Positions 32,512 through 45,392 of a stretch of 64,000 nucleotides of DNA are shown here, in pieces. The stretch is from Elysia chlorotica (lineage: Eukaryota > Mollusca > Gastropoda > Plakobranchidae). Each line of letters begins with the position of its first letter. Position 1 is the first letter of the stretch. The stretch covers positions 155,568 through 219,567 of the forward strand of contig RQTK01000047.1 in NCBI GenBank assembly GCA_003991915.1, in the 5' to 3' direction. The notes under the pieces are model-generated. The model had not been told where the DNA came from. It searched no databases and saw only the letters and a program-made list of their open reading frames with translations. Both the position numbers and the translations under genes were made by a program.

Positions 32512-35500
32512 CGTTGTTTTATAATTAGATGCTCATATCTGAAATAGACTGTGAAGATGATTAAGGGGTAAGGGGCGGGGGAGTAGGGGGAGGGAAAGGG
32601 GGACATCACACGATTACCTATGATAGCCCCATGTTGGCTTTTTTGAACGTTGTAAGTTGGAAACACAGATGCTATTAATAGACATCTGTGGTTGGAAATA
32701 AGAGAGTAGGGGGTCTAGAGTCGGGTGCTTAGAAAATTCTTTGAGACTGTTTAGTATCTTAATGAGGAATGTGGAGGAATTTTTGTGTGTCTTTCGAGGG
32801 GGTTGGGTTGAAAAATAAGAGATGAAATGTTAAACACAATTATTTTCCGTTTGTTTCCACAAAATATAGCAGATCATATCCTTTTACATCACACAAAATC
32901 GGATGCAGCAACATTCTTAGCTAATTATTAATATCGTATACTTTCTTTAACCTTGTTATTAAAGAAATGTTTCATTTATGCTAATAACAGTTAACAGCAT
33001 GTGAGTTTCCTTTATATGTATCTGGTTTAAGTACATAGAATAACATTCTTTGATATTTGTTCTTTATACTTCAATAACTCGCATTGATTTCAATAAAGAG
33101 AGGCCGTTGTAAATTGAAATATTTATTAGTGTTTTATAACTACATTGTCAAACCGTAGAAGGGCCAGCTGTTATTTTTTTCTGTTCTGGGTTCTCTTTTT
33201 TGTTTTGCTACGTGCATGTTTCAGATACGCAATGTCATTGTGGTATTTTATCATGGAATTTTATGAATCAGTCGATCACAAGGCCATACTTCTACCAAAT
33301 AACGGTGTTCATGCGTTAGGTTGATTCTTTCCCAGACATATACCGTACCTGCTTATGCATTGGAAGTACATGTAACACTAATATTTTTTTTCATTATTCG
33401 GGTATTAACTGTTTATTATACCTTTATTTTAAAAAATAGAATTGTAATCATTTGTAGGCCCACAAGTTCCGTCCCTTTACTCATGTAAAACATGTACTGC
33501 CGTGTCTTGGATTAAGTATTACATTTCGCCGGAGGAGCTTTTATGCTTTCCTTCCTTTCACTCTAATCAAGCCTTCAATCTGTGGCCAAGCCTCAGAAAA
33601 GACGCCACCTTCTGGTTTGCCGCTCAGAATAAATTAGAGCCGTGAAAGCTAGAGCTCAAACATAACACCCACCGTCTGGACCAATTGCAGTTTGCTGGAT
33701 TAAGCCTCCACGCTCGGGTGGGCTTGTAGCTAAAGCCAGGAGCAATCCTGAAGCAATCGTTCGTAGCTACCGTTGGGGACCTTAGACTCTTCCACTGACC
33801 CTACAAAACATAGTCGCAAAAGTCGATAGACTTCTCTCTGTGTTTGCGCGTGTAACGGTCGAAAGAACTGATACATGTATCAACAGAGATATGTGGTTAT
33901 TATGAAAAAATCGATATTGTTAAGATGGTTGAGGCTTACTACAGCACTTACTCTTTTATCAGTGCAATTCTTCGTCACGGCCAGTTAAATCCATAGGACT
34001 TGTCAAACTAATGAACTCTGACTGCTGAAACATTGTTTTCGCTGTAACAATTCTTGCCCGCCTGACTTGCGAGAGGCCTGCAATTGATTTGTCCTTAAAT
34101 TTGACTAGATTCTTAACCTCAGTTTTACACTGATTTATTTGGGAACAAGTTGGAAATAAGAAGTAGCCTAACTTAATAATAATAATTTATTGCATTTCTA
34201 TTGCGCATTTCCAAAATTGAAATTCTGCTCAATGCGCATTACATCAAAAGTAATCATGTACATGAAATAAACATACATAAATGTGTAAACATCACAGAGG
34301 TAATGGCACAAACAAACATGCAAATGATATATTCAACCACACATACACACACATGCACATAAACATACACTCACAGACACACACACACATACACTCACAC
34401 ACCATGCGCACACATACACAAGTAGCATACACCTACACACACACAGACAGACACACACATGCACACCAAGATCAAAGTATAATAATGCAGATCAATAATC
34501 GTAAGAATTATGGTAGGTGCTTTTTTAAAAAGGTAAGTCTTAAGATGTTTCTTAAATATTGTGATAGAGGCAGACTCTCTCAATGACTTGGGCAGTTCAT
34601 TCCATATACGGGGGCCAGCATAGTCGAAAGATCGTTCACCATAAAACTTATACTTTCTGGATGGGAGACATAAAGTTAATGTGTCACTGGAAGATCTCAG
34701 AGCACGCCTAGGACAGTAAAGGTGCATGTAGTCTTGTAAATTGTTTCACTTGTTTCTTTTCGTAACAAGGCAAACCGATTCCAGCAAAGACTCAATGCCA
34801 AACATAACAAGTCTCAAGGAAAGGGCCAGCTTCAAAAGGGCCATGTGATCTTGGCCTTTATTAATAACATTAAACCGGCTCCTAAAGAATATACGGGTAA
34901 ATATTTCTGGAGACGCTGTGCGTGTATTTCACTCATTAATACAAGGCCGCACTTTTGTCTTCGTAGTGTTTGATATGCGCACATTTCTTATAAAACGTGA
35001 ATTTATTTTATAATTGTAAGAGAATATCGACTATACCAAAGATCCGTTTTGGACTATTGCTATCTTTTTATACATGACAACAGATCCTCATGACGCTAGT
35101 TATTATTTTTTCTGTTCTCATTCTTTAAATACATGTTACCCCTTCAATTGAAAGAGACTGCTACTGGAACCGTTCACACGAAACGAACTAAGAGGACGCG
35201 TTATCGACTGAGTTTTATGAAGTTCTAAACGTTTTGGTTCAATTACTTAATCATTTCTATTGCTCTGTTGTTTTGTTTAATCATTTCCGCCTCTCGACTC
35301 AGATGACACTAGGCAGAATCATCTTTCTTTGTCTTAGACCAGGAAAAAAAGCAACAACTTCATATCAACGTATCAGTTTGATATGAAGAAGCGACAACTA
35401 TAAAACTGTCCTTATAAAAAAAAGAAACTGAGGCGGGGGAATGTAGGATTCGGCTACTCGAAAAAAGAAAGACGCAAAATCAGCTGTTTGCTTTGTCTTA

Positions 35501-36202
35501 GATCCCTAAAAAAACTTCTTATCAACTTATCAGTTTGATATGAAAGAGCGGCACATAAAAAGCTGTACCTGTCCGCACACAAAAAAACACTTATTAGTTT
35601 GTATTGTTTGCTCATTTTCCCACCGACTCAAAAAATGAGACGTTGGCTACACTTTCTCACAAGAACATGTTGTATTCAAAACCCAACCTCATTAATGTCC
35701 GCTCCCTAGTGTAACAAAAAAGTGTTTAAATAATATTATTGTATACTGTACAATAATTATAACTCCGCCGATTCAGCTAGCTTGTAGCGCGCGGCGGCTA
35801 GTTTGAAGTCAAGTTCTACAAAACTGTATTTATTCAAGACATTCCAAGGCGTAACTACAAACCTGGCTCTGATTAATGCTGCCGAACCGGATTGGCAATG
35901 GCCGTAGATACGAACGTATTGATTGGACTTAATCTATGCGGTGTACGCAACAGATTACATGGGTAGTTATAGAAGGTACGCTGGGGGACGTGGCATATCG
36001 CCTTGTGTAGAACAGATCTGGATATTATTATCAAGATCTAGTTGGTGTAGGGGACGGGTGATTATTTCGAAAAGAAAATCTTCCAAGTGTCAGAGGGGAA
36101 ACGATGTCGGGGTATTTCTTTTTGTCTGGTTGTCTATCTGTCTGTCTCTGTCTTTTTGTCTGTTTGTCTGCATCTGTCTTTATATGTGTGTCTCTATCTG
36201 TG

Positions 36203-36266
<64 letters not shown>

Positions 36267-38844
36267 GTTTTCTCGATGTTCAGTCCCTCATTTCCTCTCT
36301 TTTGTTTTCGTTTTTTTTTCTCAGCTCATAGGCTTAATCTTAACTAAGAAGACTTTGTTTATCGGTATTTCAATTCCGGCGAGGCTAAAGTGTGCGTTTT
36401 GATAAGTTCTATATCTAACAAAACTCTATGATTTCTTTTCTTTCCCTTACTCCGTAACCCAAATCGCACCTCCTTTTCATCTGTCGTTTCCTAAATCACC
36501 ATTCTCTACCCATATCTCTCTCATTCTCTCTCTCCTTTCTTCTTAAACACTTTTTTAATCTGATATCCAAAAGTACGATATAGGCACTATCTTATAAATG
36601 TATCATAACCATTATTTGTGATGATCCTAACTAAATGGTGATTTATTATACTATGACCCCAGTCAATGCCCTCCGTCCGTGCCGGGTCCCAATAATTATA
36701 CCCAGTTATTTCTCTCGTGGACTCCCATCATACGATCTCAATCTATACTCCTCCTTTTCTCCCCTTGTCAAAAACCCTTTCCAACTGTCTTTAACAGTTC
36801 TCTCATAGTGTCATCAATTCGAAAATCTTTTATATATGTATAGTTCAGCCAAGCTATCTAGTGAAATCAGTAAGACATTCCTCTTTAGTACTCCAAAACA
36901 ACTGGGCGTAGGCCTATGCTAATTCTAGAGATTAGATATAGTCCCCAATACAAAGCATGCTATCTTTCAATCAACCTCGATGATCAAACTGCTCTACATC
37001 ATTCAGAAACGATGTCGAATCTAGCTGTCAGAGTACTCGTTCCGAAGTTTTCATTGACGATCGCCCGTGGCACGGGACCGTAGCCTGTCAGAGCGGTGTC
37101 AACTATTGAACTTATCTTGGAAATCGAAACTCTTCAAAGCGATAGCCTCATTTTGGAGTCCAGTTATGTTGCAATTTTGTGGCGATATGAAGTTGGTTTG
37201 TGTAGGCGTATACCTCTATATGAATGTTAAATGAAATACTTAAATAATTATACTTTCGATGCTAGGACACCTCACCCCAAGTTTACGTGGAAATTAAAAG
37301 ACTTTATACCCGCACTTGACAAAATTCGATATACATGTTGAGCTTTCCTATTTTATGGATCGAAGAATTGCCAGAGGCTCGTTTTAAATTGTCAAAGAAA
37401 ATACTTTAGAAACACTTGCTATGTTGGGTTCAGAATACAAAAACACTTGTGAAAAGCACATACAAACATGTTTCCATAATTAAAAGCCTATTTGTGTTAA
37501 GATGAATGTCTAATCATTCTGCCCTATAGTCTATAAAAAGGATACAAAACTGTTTCTTTAGGGAACCACTCCACTGCACTTCAGTTGGTCCTCCGTGAGT
37601 CTAGGAGTGGCACGCTATGATAATGAAAAAAAAGAACTCATTGTTACAGACCATTGGTTTCGATTATTTTCGTAATGTTTAAAAGGCCACGAATTCAATT
37701 GAGTCTTGAGTTTGTTGCACAAAACTCAAGCGACCAAGATCAATTTGCCCTCTTGTTTTGGACTTATTGATTAATCCATTACCATTTAACTATGGGGTAT
37801 TAACATACACCTGGAGATCTGTTGTTAAACCTTGGTTTCAGTGTGTGCTTCTCTATTGTCTTTGACTCTTGATCTATTGATTTTGTCGGGATGAAATAAT
37901 GTCCTCTGGCAACTTGCCTCGACACTGATATGCCGAACTGATCAGTCATCGATCTATTGGAAAAACACCAATTGTTGCGCATGATGGCTGCAAGTTTATT
38001 TGTTTTATCGATCACAAGGCAGTCTGGGACTCAGGGAATTTTGATTGCATTCTTCCTTAATACTAGACAAATTTTATGTACTTTATGTCAGGCAATTCTT
38101 TTTTTTTTAACATATGGTTATAAATTTATGTAATGAGTTGTATATTTTTATAAGGGGAAAAAAGAAAAGGATAGAACTAGAAGACTATTCTCATTTAGTG
38201 CGAGTGCTAGAATGTTGCCTCCTAACTTTGCCTGCAGACATTGATTGATTGAATCAGGGACTAAATACAACGCGTGTTTTGTCTTAGCCAGACGTAAAGC
38301 TTTGCTTGGTTACCTGGGTGTACACCAACTAGATAAGACATATCTTTAATTTTATACAGATTGTCAGAGTATCTTATGTGGCGTGTTACGACTAGTCATG
38401 GTCTCAAGACCTGGCGTGAAATCGAACTCATTGATCCAGTGATATGTAGCAGGCGAGCTTTATAACAAAAGCGCCGAAGCCTTTAACAACTGTCTGGATT
38501 AAGTAGACTGATATACGGTAGCGCTACAGACGCCAGTCTAAGCCTCTAGATACTCAAGAATCAATTCATCATAGGAGGGAGACAATCCAGAGCCAAACTC
38601 CAGATGACAGGTGGTTGATAAGAGGATTTGTGAGACAGGGAGAGAGGAGCGAAGGAGAGAGAGAGAGAGAGAGGGGGCAGCGGGAAGACTAAAAGAGAGA
38701 AACACACAGAGAGAGAGCGAGAGAGGGGGNNNNNNNNNNNNNNNNNNNNNNNNNNNNNNNNNNNNNNNNNNNNNNNNNNNNNNNNNNNNNNNNNNNNNNN
38801 NNNNNNNNNNNNNNNNNNNNNNNNNNNNNNNNNNNNGATAGATA

Positions 38845-38915
<71 letters not shown>

Positions 38916-39866
38916 GCATAAAAAATACAGATACTGACAGAGACAGAGACAGGGCTTGGAGGAGAAGATACAAAGAGTAACAGGGCTTGTTTCAAAAATC
39001 AAAGGGTTGGTTAATGATATCTTAATGATATTATTATACCCAAACCATATGACCGATTCTTGTGCAATGTAATGTATGGACCTGCAAAACATGGTTATAC
39101 GGCAATTCTATGAAGTAAAAGAAGAGATGCGGTGAAGGGAACCAACCAACCGCTGACCCTCCCAGTCGAAATTCTAAAGCACATTATTAAAATACAATGT
39201 ATTATCATACGTTAAGTAATTTAACAAGTGATCATTGGTTAAACATTATCTATACAAAATAGACTCTTATGTTGATAAGTCAATTAAAATTAATTAATTG
39301 TAAAGAAATCGATGTGATACAAATTTACGAGTTAACAAAATCAGTGTTTGTAGTAAAGGGTATTCCGTGAATAAAATATTACGAGGGCAAACAATCGGGA
39401 AAATAAAAGTTTCTTTGAAAACTGTTATTGGTGTGCATAATGATTAATATCATTACTTTTGTAAGGCCGTATAAATTACCAAGTCCTCGGGTCAAAGCAT
39501 AAAGTCAACACAGCCTAGCAAAAATTAACCGCTCATGGTTCGTGAGGCTGTACATTACAAGTGACAAAAGCGTCTAGGATCTCATGTTTGCAAACCTCGG
39601 GGAGGCCCGGAAATTCCCTGTAAGAGTCTACTTGCCAGAGTAAAAGAGTTATGGATTTATACTGAACTTTGTAGAGGCGGCTAATCGATTTCTTCTCGCT
39701 TCGAACATTGGGCCCTGTCTAAGCTGTTTTATGTCAACATGAATTGATTGCCCTTTTGCTTCTTTCAGCGAGATAAGCCGAAATATTCTCTTTTATAGCC
39801 TTGACAAAAATTACATGTACATAAAACACAAAGGGGCATAATTATGCTTTATCATTATGTGGAAGA

Positions 39867-39914
<48 letters not shown>

Positions 39915-42586
39915 CAGAGACAGAGACAGAGACAGACAGACAGACAGACAGAGACAGAGATAAGCAGATAAAGACAGAGAGACAGACAGACAGAACGGTG
40001 ATGGAAAGACAAAAGACAGAGACAGACAGAAAGCGAAATATATAGATTAAAAAATTTAAAGACAGGAAAAAAGAGGTGGGCGGAAGAAAGAGACAAATAG
40101 AGGGGAGAGAGAGAGAGAAGAGTTTCCTATTTTGAATTTGTTGTACATGTGATAGTTGAGGCGGTTGTGTCTAGTTCTAAGCCGAAATATAATTGTTTGA
40201 CCCTTCTTGTCAAGTTGATGATAGTGATCAGGTGCTGCAGTTGGTGGTTTTCTCATATTTTTAACTATTGCTTTTAGTTCCTGGAAGGTGATTGGTCTGT
40301 CTGGTTGCAACTTTTCTGCTCCCTGTTTTGCCAGACTGTCTGCTTTTTCGTTTCCAGGTATCTTGCAGTGTGATGGTATCCATTGAAGTACTATCCTCAA
40401 GTAGTTCAGTTGTCATGACAGTGCAGAGGAAAAACCACTTGATTTGTTTGAGGTGTCTTCTCTGCTAGGTGTGTGGCTGCTTCTATGATGGCACAAGCTT
40501 CAGCTTCATAGTTGCTGCAATGTATTCCTGTTGGTATGCTGATGGTATCTTTTTCTGCATTTGGATACTGTATGTAGATTCCAGCGCCTCCGTTTAAGTT
40601 ATATGTTATCTTTAGAACAGTAAAGACAACCAGGGTGAATTAGGCACCACTCACCAACATAGGTTTTGAGCCAGAGCCCTCTAAACATTTTAAAATTACT
40701 ATATTTTGGCCCTTTTTTTATTTCAAATTAAGTTGAATATCTCCAATTCTAGAAATGAAAGAGTGATACCTTTTTTGGCCTCTCAATTTGTATTTGTTGC
40801 TTTTTAACACACTATGAACAACTCCAAAAGTCAAATTTCCAACTTGTGCCTGACTCACCCTGGTTGCCTCACAACTGTTATTTTAACGTTCGCGGTGTAG
40901 CCTTGTTTTTTTTTGGCGTTGTACGCTATAAAATCAAGACACCAAACAACCAATATTGTTCTTTTTCTAATGGTTTAATTTTTACGTGTGAATAATTTGA
41001 AAAATTGAGGCATTTTCTTTCTTTCCACCAATCATTTCATGCATTTTTGTCCGTTGTATGTGTGTCGATATCTTTAGAACAAAATTTTCTCCGTCCACAA
41101 TATGCGTGTAGCTTGGTTGCTGACGTTGGACTTAGGAAGCCAAATAAGCCTTATTAATTAATTATTATCTTTGTCTTTTTTCGTGGGATAGTTTTTATGA
41201 TTATAGATAATAGAAAACAGTGATACATTCATTATTCTTTCCACTTATCCTTATAACTTGTAACGCCTTTTTATGAGATTATGTGAGTTCAACTTTATCC
41301 ATCCAGTTTGAGATGTGTTATGGGCATGGCCAACATAGATGGATTTTGTGAATCTCCTTTTTTTTATTCTTATCACTCAGGGCGCGGCAGCTCATGGCGC
41401 TAACCCAGTCTACGCTAACGACATCGACGTGCTGGTTCCCGTCCTGGAACCTGGGACACACGAGGTGGTGCGCACTGCAGAGGATGTCATTGAGACAACG
41501 TTCAAGAGCGAGATCAGCTTCGAGACGGCGTTCAGCGGGGTTTCCACCAAAAAGGTCATCATGGAAGAGCGCAATGTCTACTGCGGTGCTTACAATGTCA
41601 TGGTTGTTGTGGACGCGTAAGTTTATAGTTAGACCCTGGCGGTTAAAATCTTCTCATCTTACTCAGGTCTCATCAGTCATTTGATCAAATTGTAAGTGCG
41701 TTCAATTTTGATTTGCTCACTATCTACTTTGTTACGAGTATTTCTAAAGTTTATTAATTAAGAGAAGAAAAACAGAAAGACAAAATAAGCCTTTGCGAAC
41801 ATCTTTCGTGTTATCCCTTTTTCAACGAATGGGGAAACAACTGTTTTACTGCATAAATTATCTCTTGCAAAATATTCCATTGCTTCCCTTTTCTGGCGGA
41901 ACTTAAAAGGTCTAATATGGTAACATTTCAACAACGTGTATGTATCTTAATACTTTGGATAGAGCCATGAGTCAAATCGGAAAATGTAATTTTCAGGTAG
42001 GCAACCAGATTTCAAACACAGTATCTCTGATTGCCCTCAGCAATCTAGACTTTGATCATCATAAGGTGCCGTGCCGGATGGCGTTGGTGACCATTTCCCT
42101 CCAAATCTCTCTGTACTCACGTTTCACGATCAGGTTGATCCCTTTGCTTTTACCAATCCATCTCCCCAGCCCTCCCAGATCTTTTCTCTCTGGTTGCCTC
42201 TCGCTCTCTTTCCAATAATTTGTTCTATTTGCAATAATATTTGCAAAATTATGTCTTTGTATGCCTGATGTAGACCTTACATGTAACAAAGTCTTCATAT
42301 TTGCCTTCCACAGTGAAGACAGCCACCGCGTGATGCATACCGATGGCAGCCACCTGATCGCCCTCGGCTCCAAGGACCGCAAAGTTCGCTTCATCGACTG
42401 CGACTCTGGCAAGGAGACTGGGCCGCTCATCACGGGCCACGCCGGCTCCGTCCGATGCTGCTTCCTCGCCCAGGAGAGAGGGATCGTGCTCAGTGGCAGT
42501 TATGATACAAGTGTCAGGTACATTTGTTATACATGTACCATAGTTTAGCCGTATATGATCCCTTAGAGGAACCTAGGAGACGTTAA

Positions 42587-42642
<56 letters not shown>

Positions 42643-45336
42643 AAGAGAGAGAGAGAGTGAGTGAGTGAGAGAGCGAGATATAGAAACGTATACCATAGTT
42701 CGAAAATACCACGCTATATCTATATTGTATTCTGGGTGTTAGCTGATTGAGGCCACTCTTTTGTGATACCAGTGTCACGATCTGTTTATTAATCTCAGAT
42801 ATCAGACTTTTTCACTTACCTTGATCTCACGCCGTTGTATGTTGTCTTTTTGGTGATACTATTGTCACAATCTGTAGGTCATAATTATATGAGACTTTTT
42901 TGCTTAGTTGTTTTTTTTTCTCACCGCCGTTGTATGGTGTCTTTAATATGATGCATGTGTCACCTCTTTTCCGTAAAGGATTATTTGGGAAACCTAGGGG
43001 GCGTGAAACCAAACAAAGATTATATAGCAGTTTCCTCACTTCATAATAAAAATTCCCCACGCTTTTAATTGTCTTCATCTCACTTTTTTTCTTTTGTCTC
43101 ACTACATTAAAATTTATGAGAAAATTTGCAGGTCTGTTTGATTAATCACAATCACTTTGTTCCGATTAAATTTCATTTCTTTTTATCATTATCAATATCA
43201 TCATCATTTTTGCTTGTTGGTAATGGTAGTGTCTGACGTAGCCTCCAGTACATTCTGCCTGAAGAGCTCTGTCTTGAGCGATCCTTCTTGCCTCTCTGGG
43301 CCTCCTTTGTAGCCAGTCGCTGATATCATTAATCCACCTTCTTGTAGGTCTGCACTTTCTTCGCTTTGCCCCCAGCATTGCTTCTTTCAAAATTGTCATG
43401 TCTTTTCAGGTGCCCAAAGTATTTCATTTTTTTTTTCTTTGATGGTATTCCAAAGCCATTTTTATATGTTCGTGAAATCCTTTTGTTTGCATCCGCTTTA
43501 TTTATTTTTTTTCATTTTCAGTGTTGTTACTTTTAAGTTATTAAAAGTGTGTTCCTCTATTTCCTTTATTCTTTTTTTTTTTTGCAAATTGATAAACACA
43601 AGTTTTTACGTCTCAATTTTGATTCACATTACGAGTATTAGCTACTATCACAACCACAGTCAATGTATCACGTGTGTGCATGGGTGTGTTGCTATCACCA
43701 GGTGCTGGTCCATAGAAACAGGCCAGTGCCTGAAGATCCTGAGGGGACATCAGGACACCGTCATGTGTATCACTGTCGTTGGAGATGTGGTGGCCACTGG
43801 GGCCAAAGATAACCGCTGTAAAAGTAAGATCTTACTCCAAGTCGTGTCAATAGCTACTCTTGCAGAAAAAAATATATGCATGTAATTGACTGTAACAAGA
43901 CCAATTAGAGTCAGATCCAGATGTCTAGGCCCTCTTAAATTGCAAAAAATAATAAGAAGATCCAGTTATTTCAGACAAATCACATGCTAAAGCTTGTACG
44001 TTTAGAACGGCTGTTTTTAGACAGCTCGACGAAAACGGTAGTAAATATGCACATTACAAGACAGATCTTTTTCAATGAAACTAAGCTCCTCTTTAATCAC
44101 AAATTAATGTCCTTTGCCAGTCTGGAGTCTGGAGACGGGGAAATGCAAGAACACGTTCAAGCACCGGTCTCCCGTTCTGGCTGTGGCGCTGTCCGAGGAG
44201 ATGTGCATATCAGGCTGCGAGGCGGGGAAGGTCAAGGTATGGGAGCTGCGCTCTGGAGATCTAATCAAGGTGAGGCTCACAATATAGGCTTTGCAATCCA
44301 CAATACGATAACGTGTAACATAATCACGTCCCTTAGGCATGGGATTTTCATTAGCTCCGTGAATCTAGGATAGAGCTATGGTTGGACGCCGGTACAGATT
44401 TCCCTTATATGTCGTGTCAGTTTTGGCTTTGTGGCCGGTTAATGCAAGGCCCCCAGTGCCAAGGTTAGCACGAGTGGGTGATTTATACACTGGTGGAAAT
44501 TTATCAAAGCTCTTCCCATAGTTTAAGGGCGTAAATAGTAGAGCGTTGGCGTCCGAATCGGGAGGTTCGATAGAAGAAGAAAATAGAACCTTCCGATTTG
44601 GAGACCAACGCCCTTTCACTTGCACTGTGATTGGGTCGATGTCAGTATATAATTATAATGTGACCAGTTTGCGACAGGAGTCTTGGTATCCCCGCATTGT
44701 CTCTATGTGGCAGAACGTAAAATTGCAACAGCTCGGCCACAGTATGGACTTGCTGCTGACTTGAGACGTTAAGGAACCAACTCAACTTCCCATAGATTAA
44801 CGTCTGGCTGACTCTGACAGGTTCCCAAAGGGATCCTAGACGAACGACTGTACTTCCACACGTGTAGTTATGTGTATTTTTGTTGCATAATTATAGCTTG
44901 TTTTTGGCGATGAACGATTGAAAACCCACAAACCAAATTAATTAAAATAGTTACATTGAATTCCATAACACATGAATGCCTTTGTCTATTTTTCGATTCG
45001 TGTATTTTTATGTTTTGACTTTTTGGCTCGTTTATGATATTACACGTTGATCAACAACTCAACTTTATTCCTTGTCTAGTGGCTTAGACTTATCTAATAA
45101 AGTCTTTTTCGTGAGTTGACTCACAGAATAGCTATACAATAATAAGGTTCCTCATTAGAATCGTGCAAGAGTTTCAATTTTCGAGTGGGCAAAACAAAAC
45201 TAAAAAAATGTCGGTTACTTTCGCAAGTTGACTTACTAAGTTTTGGTAGCATTTTTGTATTGCTTCGTCAAAATAATTTCGGAATTATCATTTCAAACTG
45301 CTGTTTTTGTCTCTCTCTCTCTCTCTCGCTCTCTCT

Positions 45337-45392
<56 letters not shown>

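Larger units (their letters stand above)
29611..41380 (+). other. FBXW10: FBXW10-like intron 2, repeat-rich, 11.8 kb
   Basis: The largest intron in the window. It holds GTT, CA, CT and GA microsatellites, SINE family B copies, two LINE 3' fragments, a duplicated hairpin unit, an M1 copy and a 107-bp assembly gap, listed separately. Stretches 30250-31840, 32700-34160, 36420-38380 and 38940-39830 show no coding or repeat signal I can name. At 37065-37090 is GCCCGTGGCACGGGAC, resembling the hairpin of the 5808 MITE. Confidence 0.85.
42518..43701 (+). other. FBXW10: FBXW10-like intron 4
   Basis: GTACAT donor, ATCACCAG acceptor. Contains a (GA)n run (42591-42660) and a LINE fragment (43190-43435); the rest is AT-rich without recognised features. 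Confidence 0.85.

Noticed and set aside
32379-32666. Poly-Gln ORF, minus strand
   Set aside because: (GTT)n microsatellite read in reverse; no homology outside the run.
34320-34480. Possible CRISPR-like or ordered repeat array
   Set aside because: CA-rich microsatellite with irregular spacing; nothing prokaryotic in the window.
36087-36347. Ser/Leu-rich ORFs in several frames
   Set aside because: (CT)n repeat translated in all frames; same cause at 45185-45543.
38538-39092. ORFs crossing 38730-38836
   Set aside because: They depend on unknown bases in an assembly gap flanked by (GA)n.
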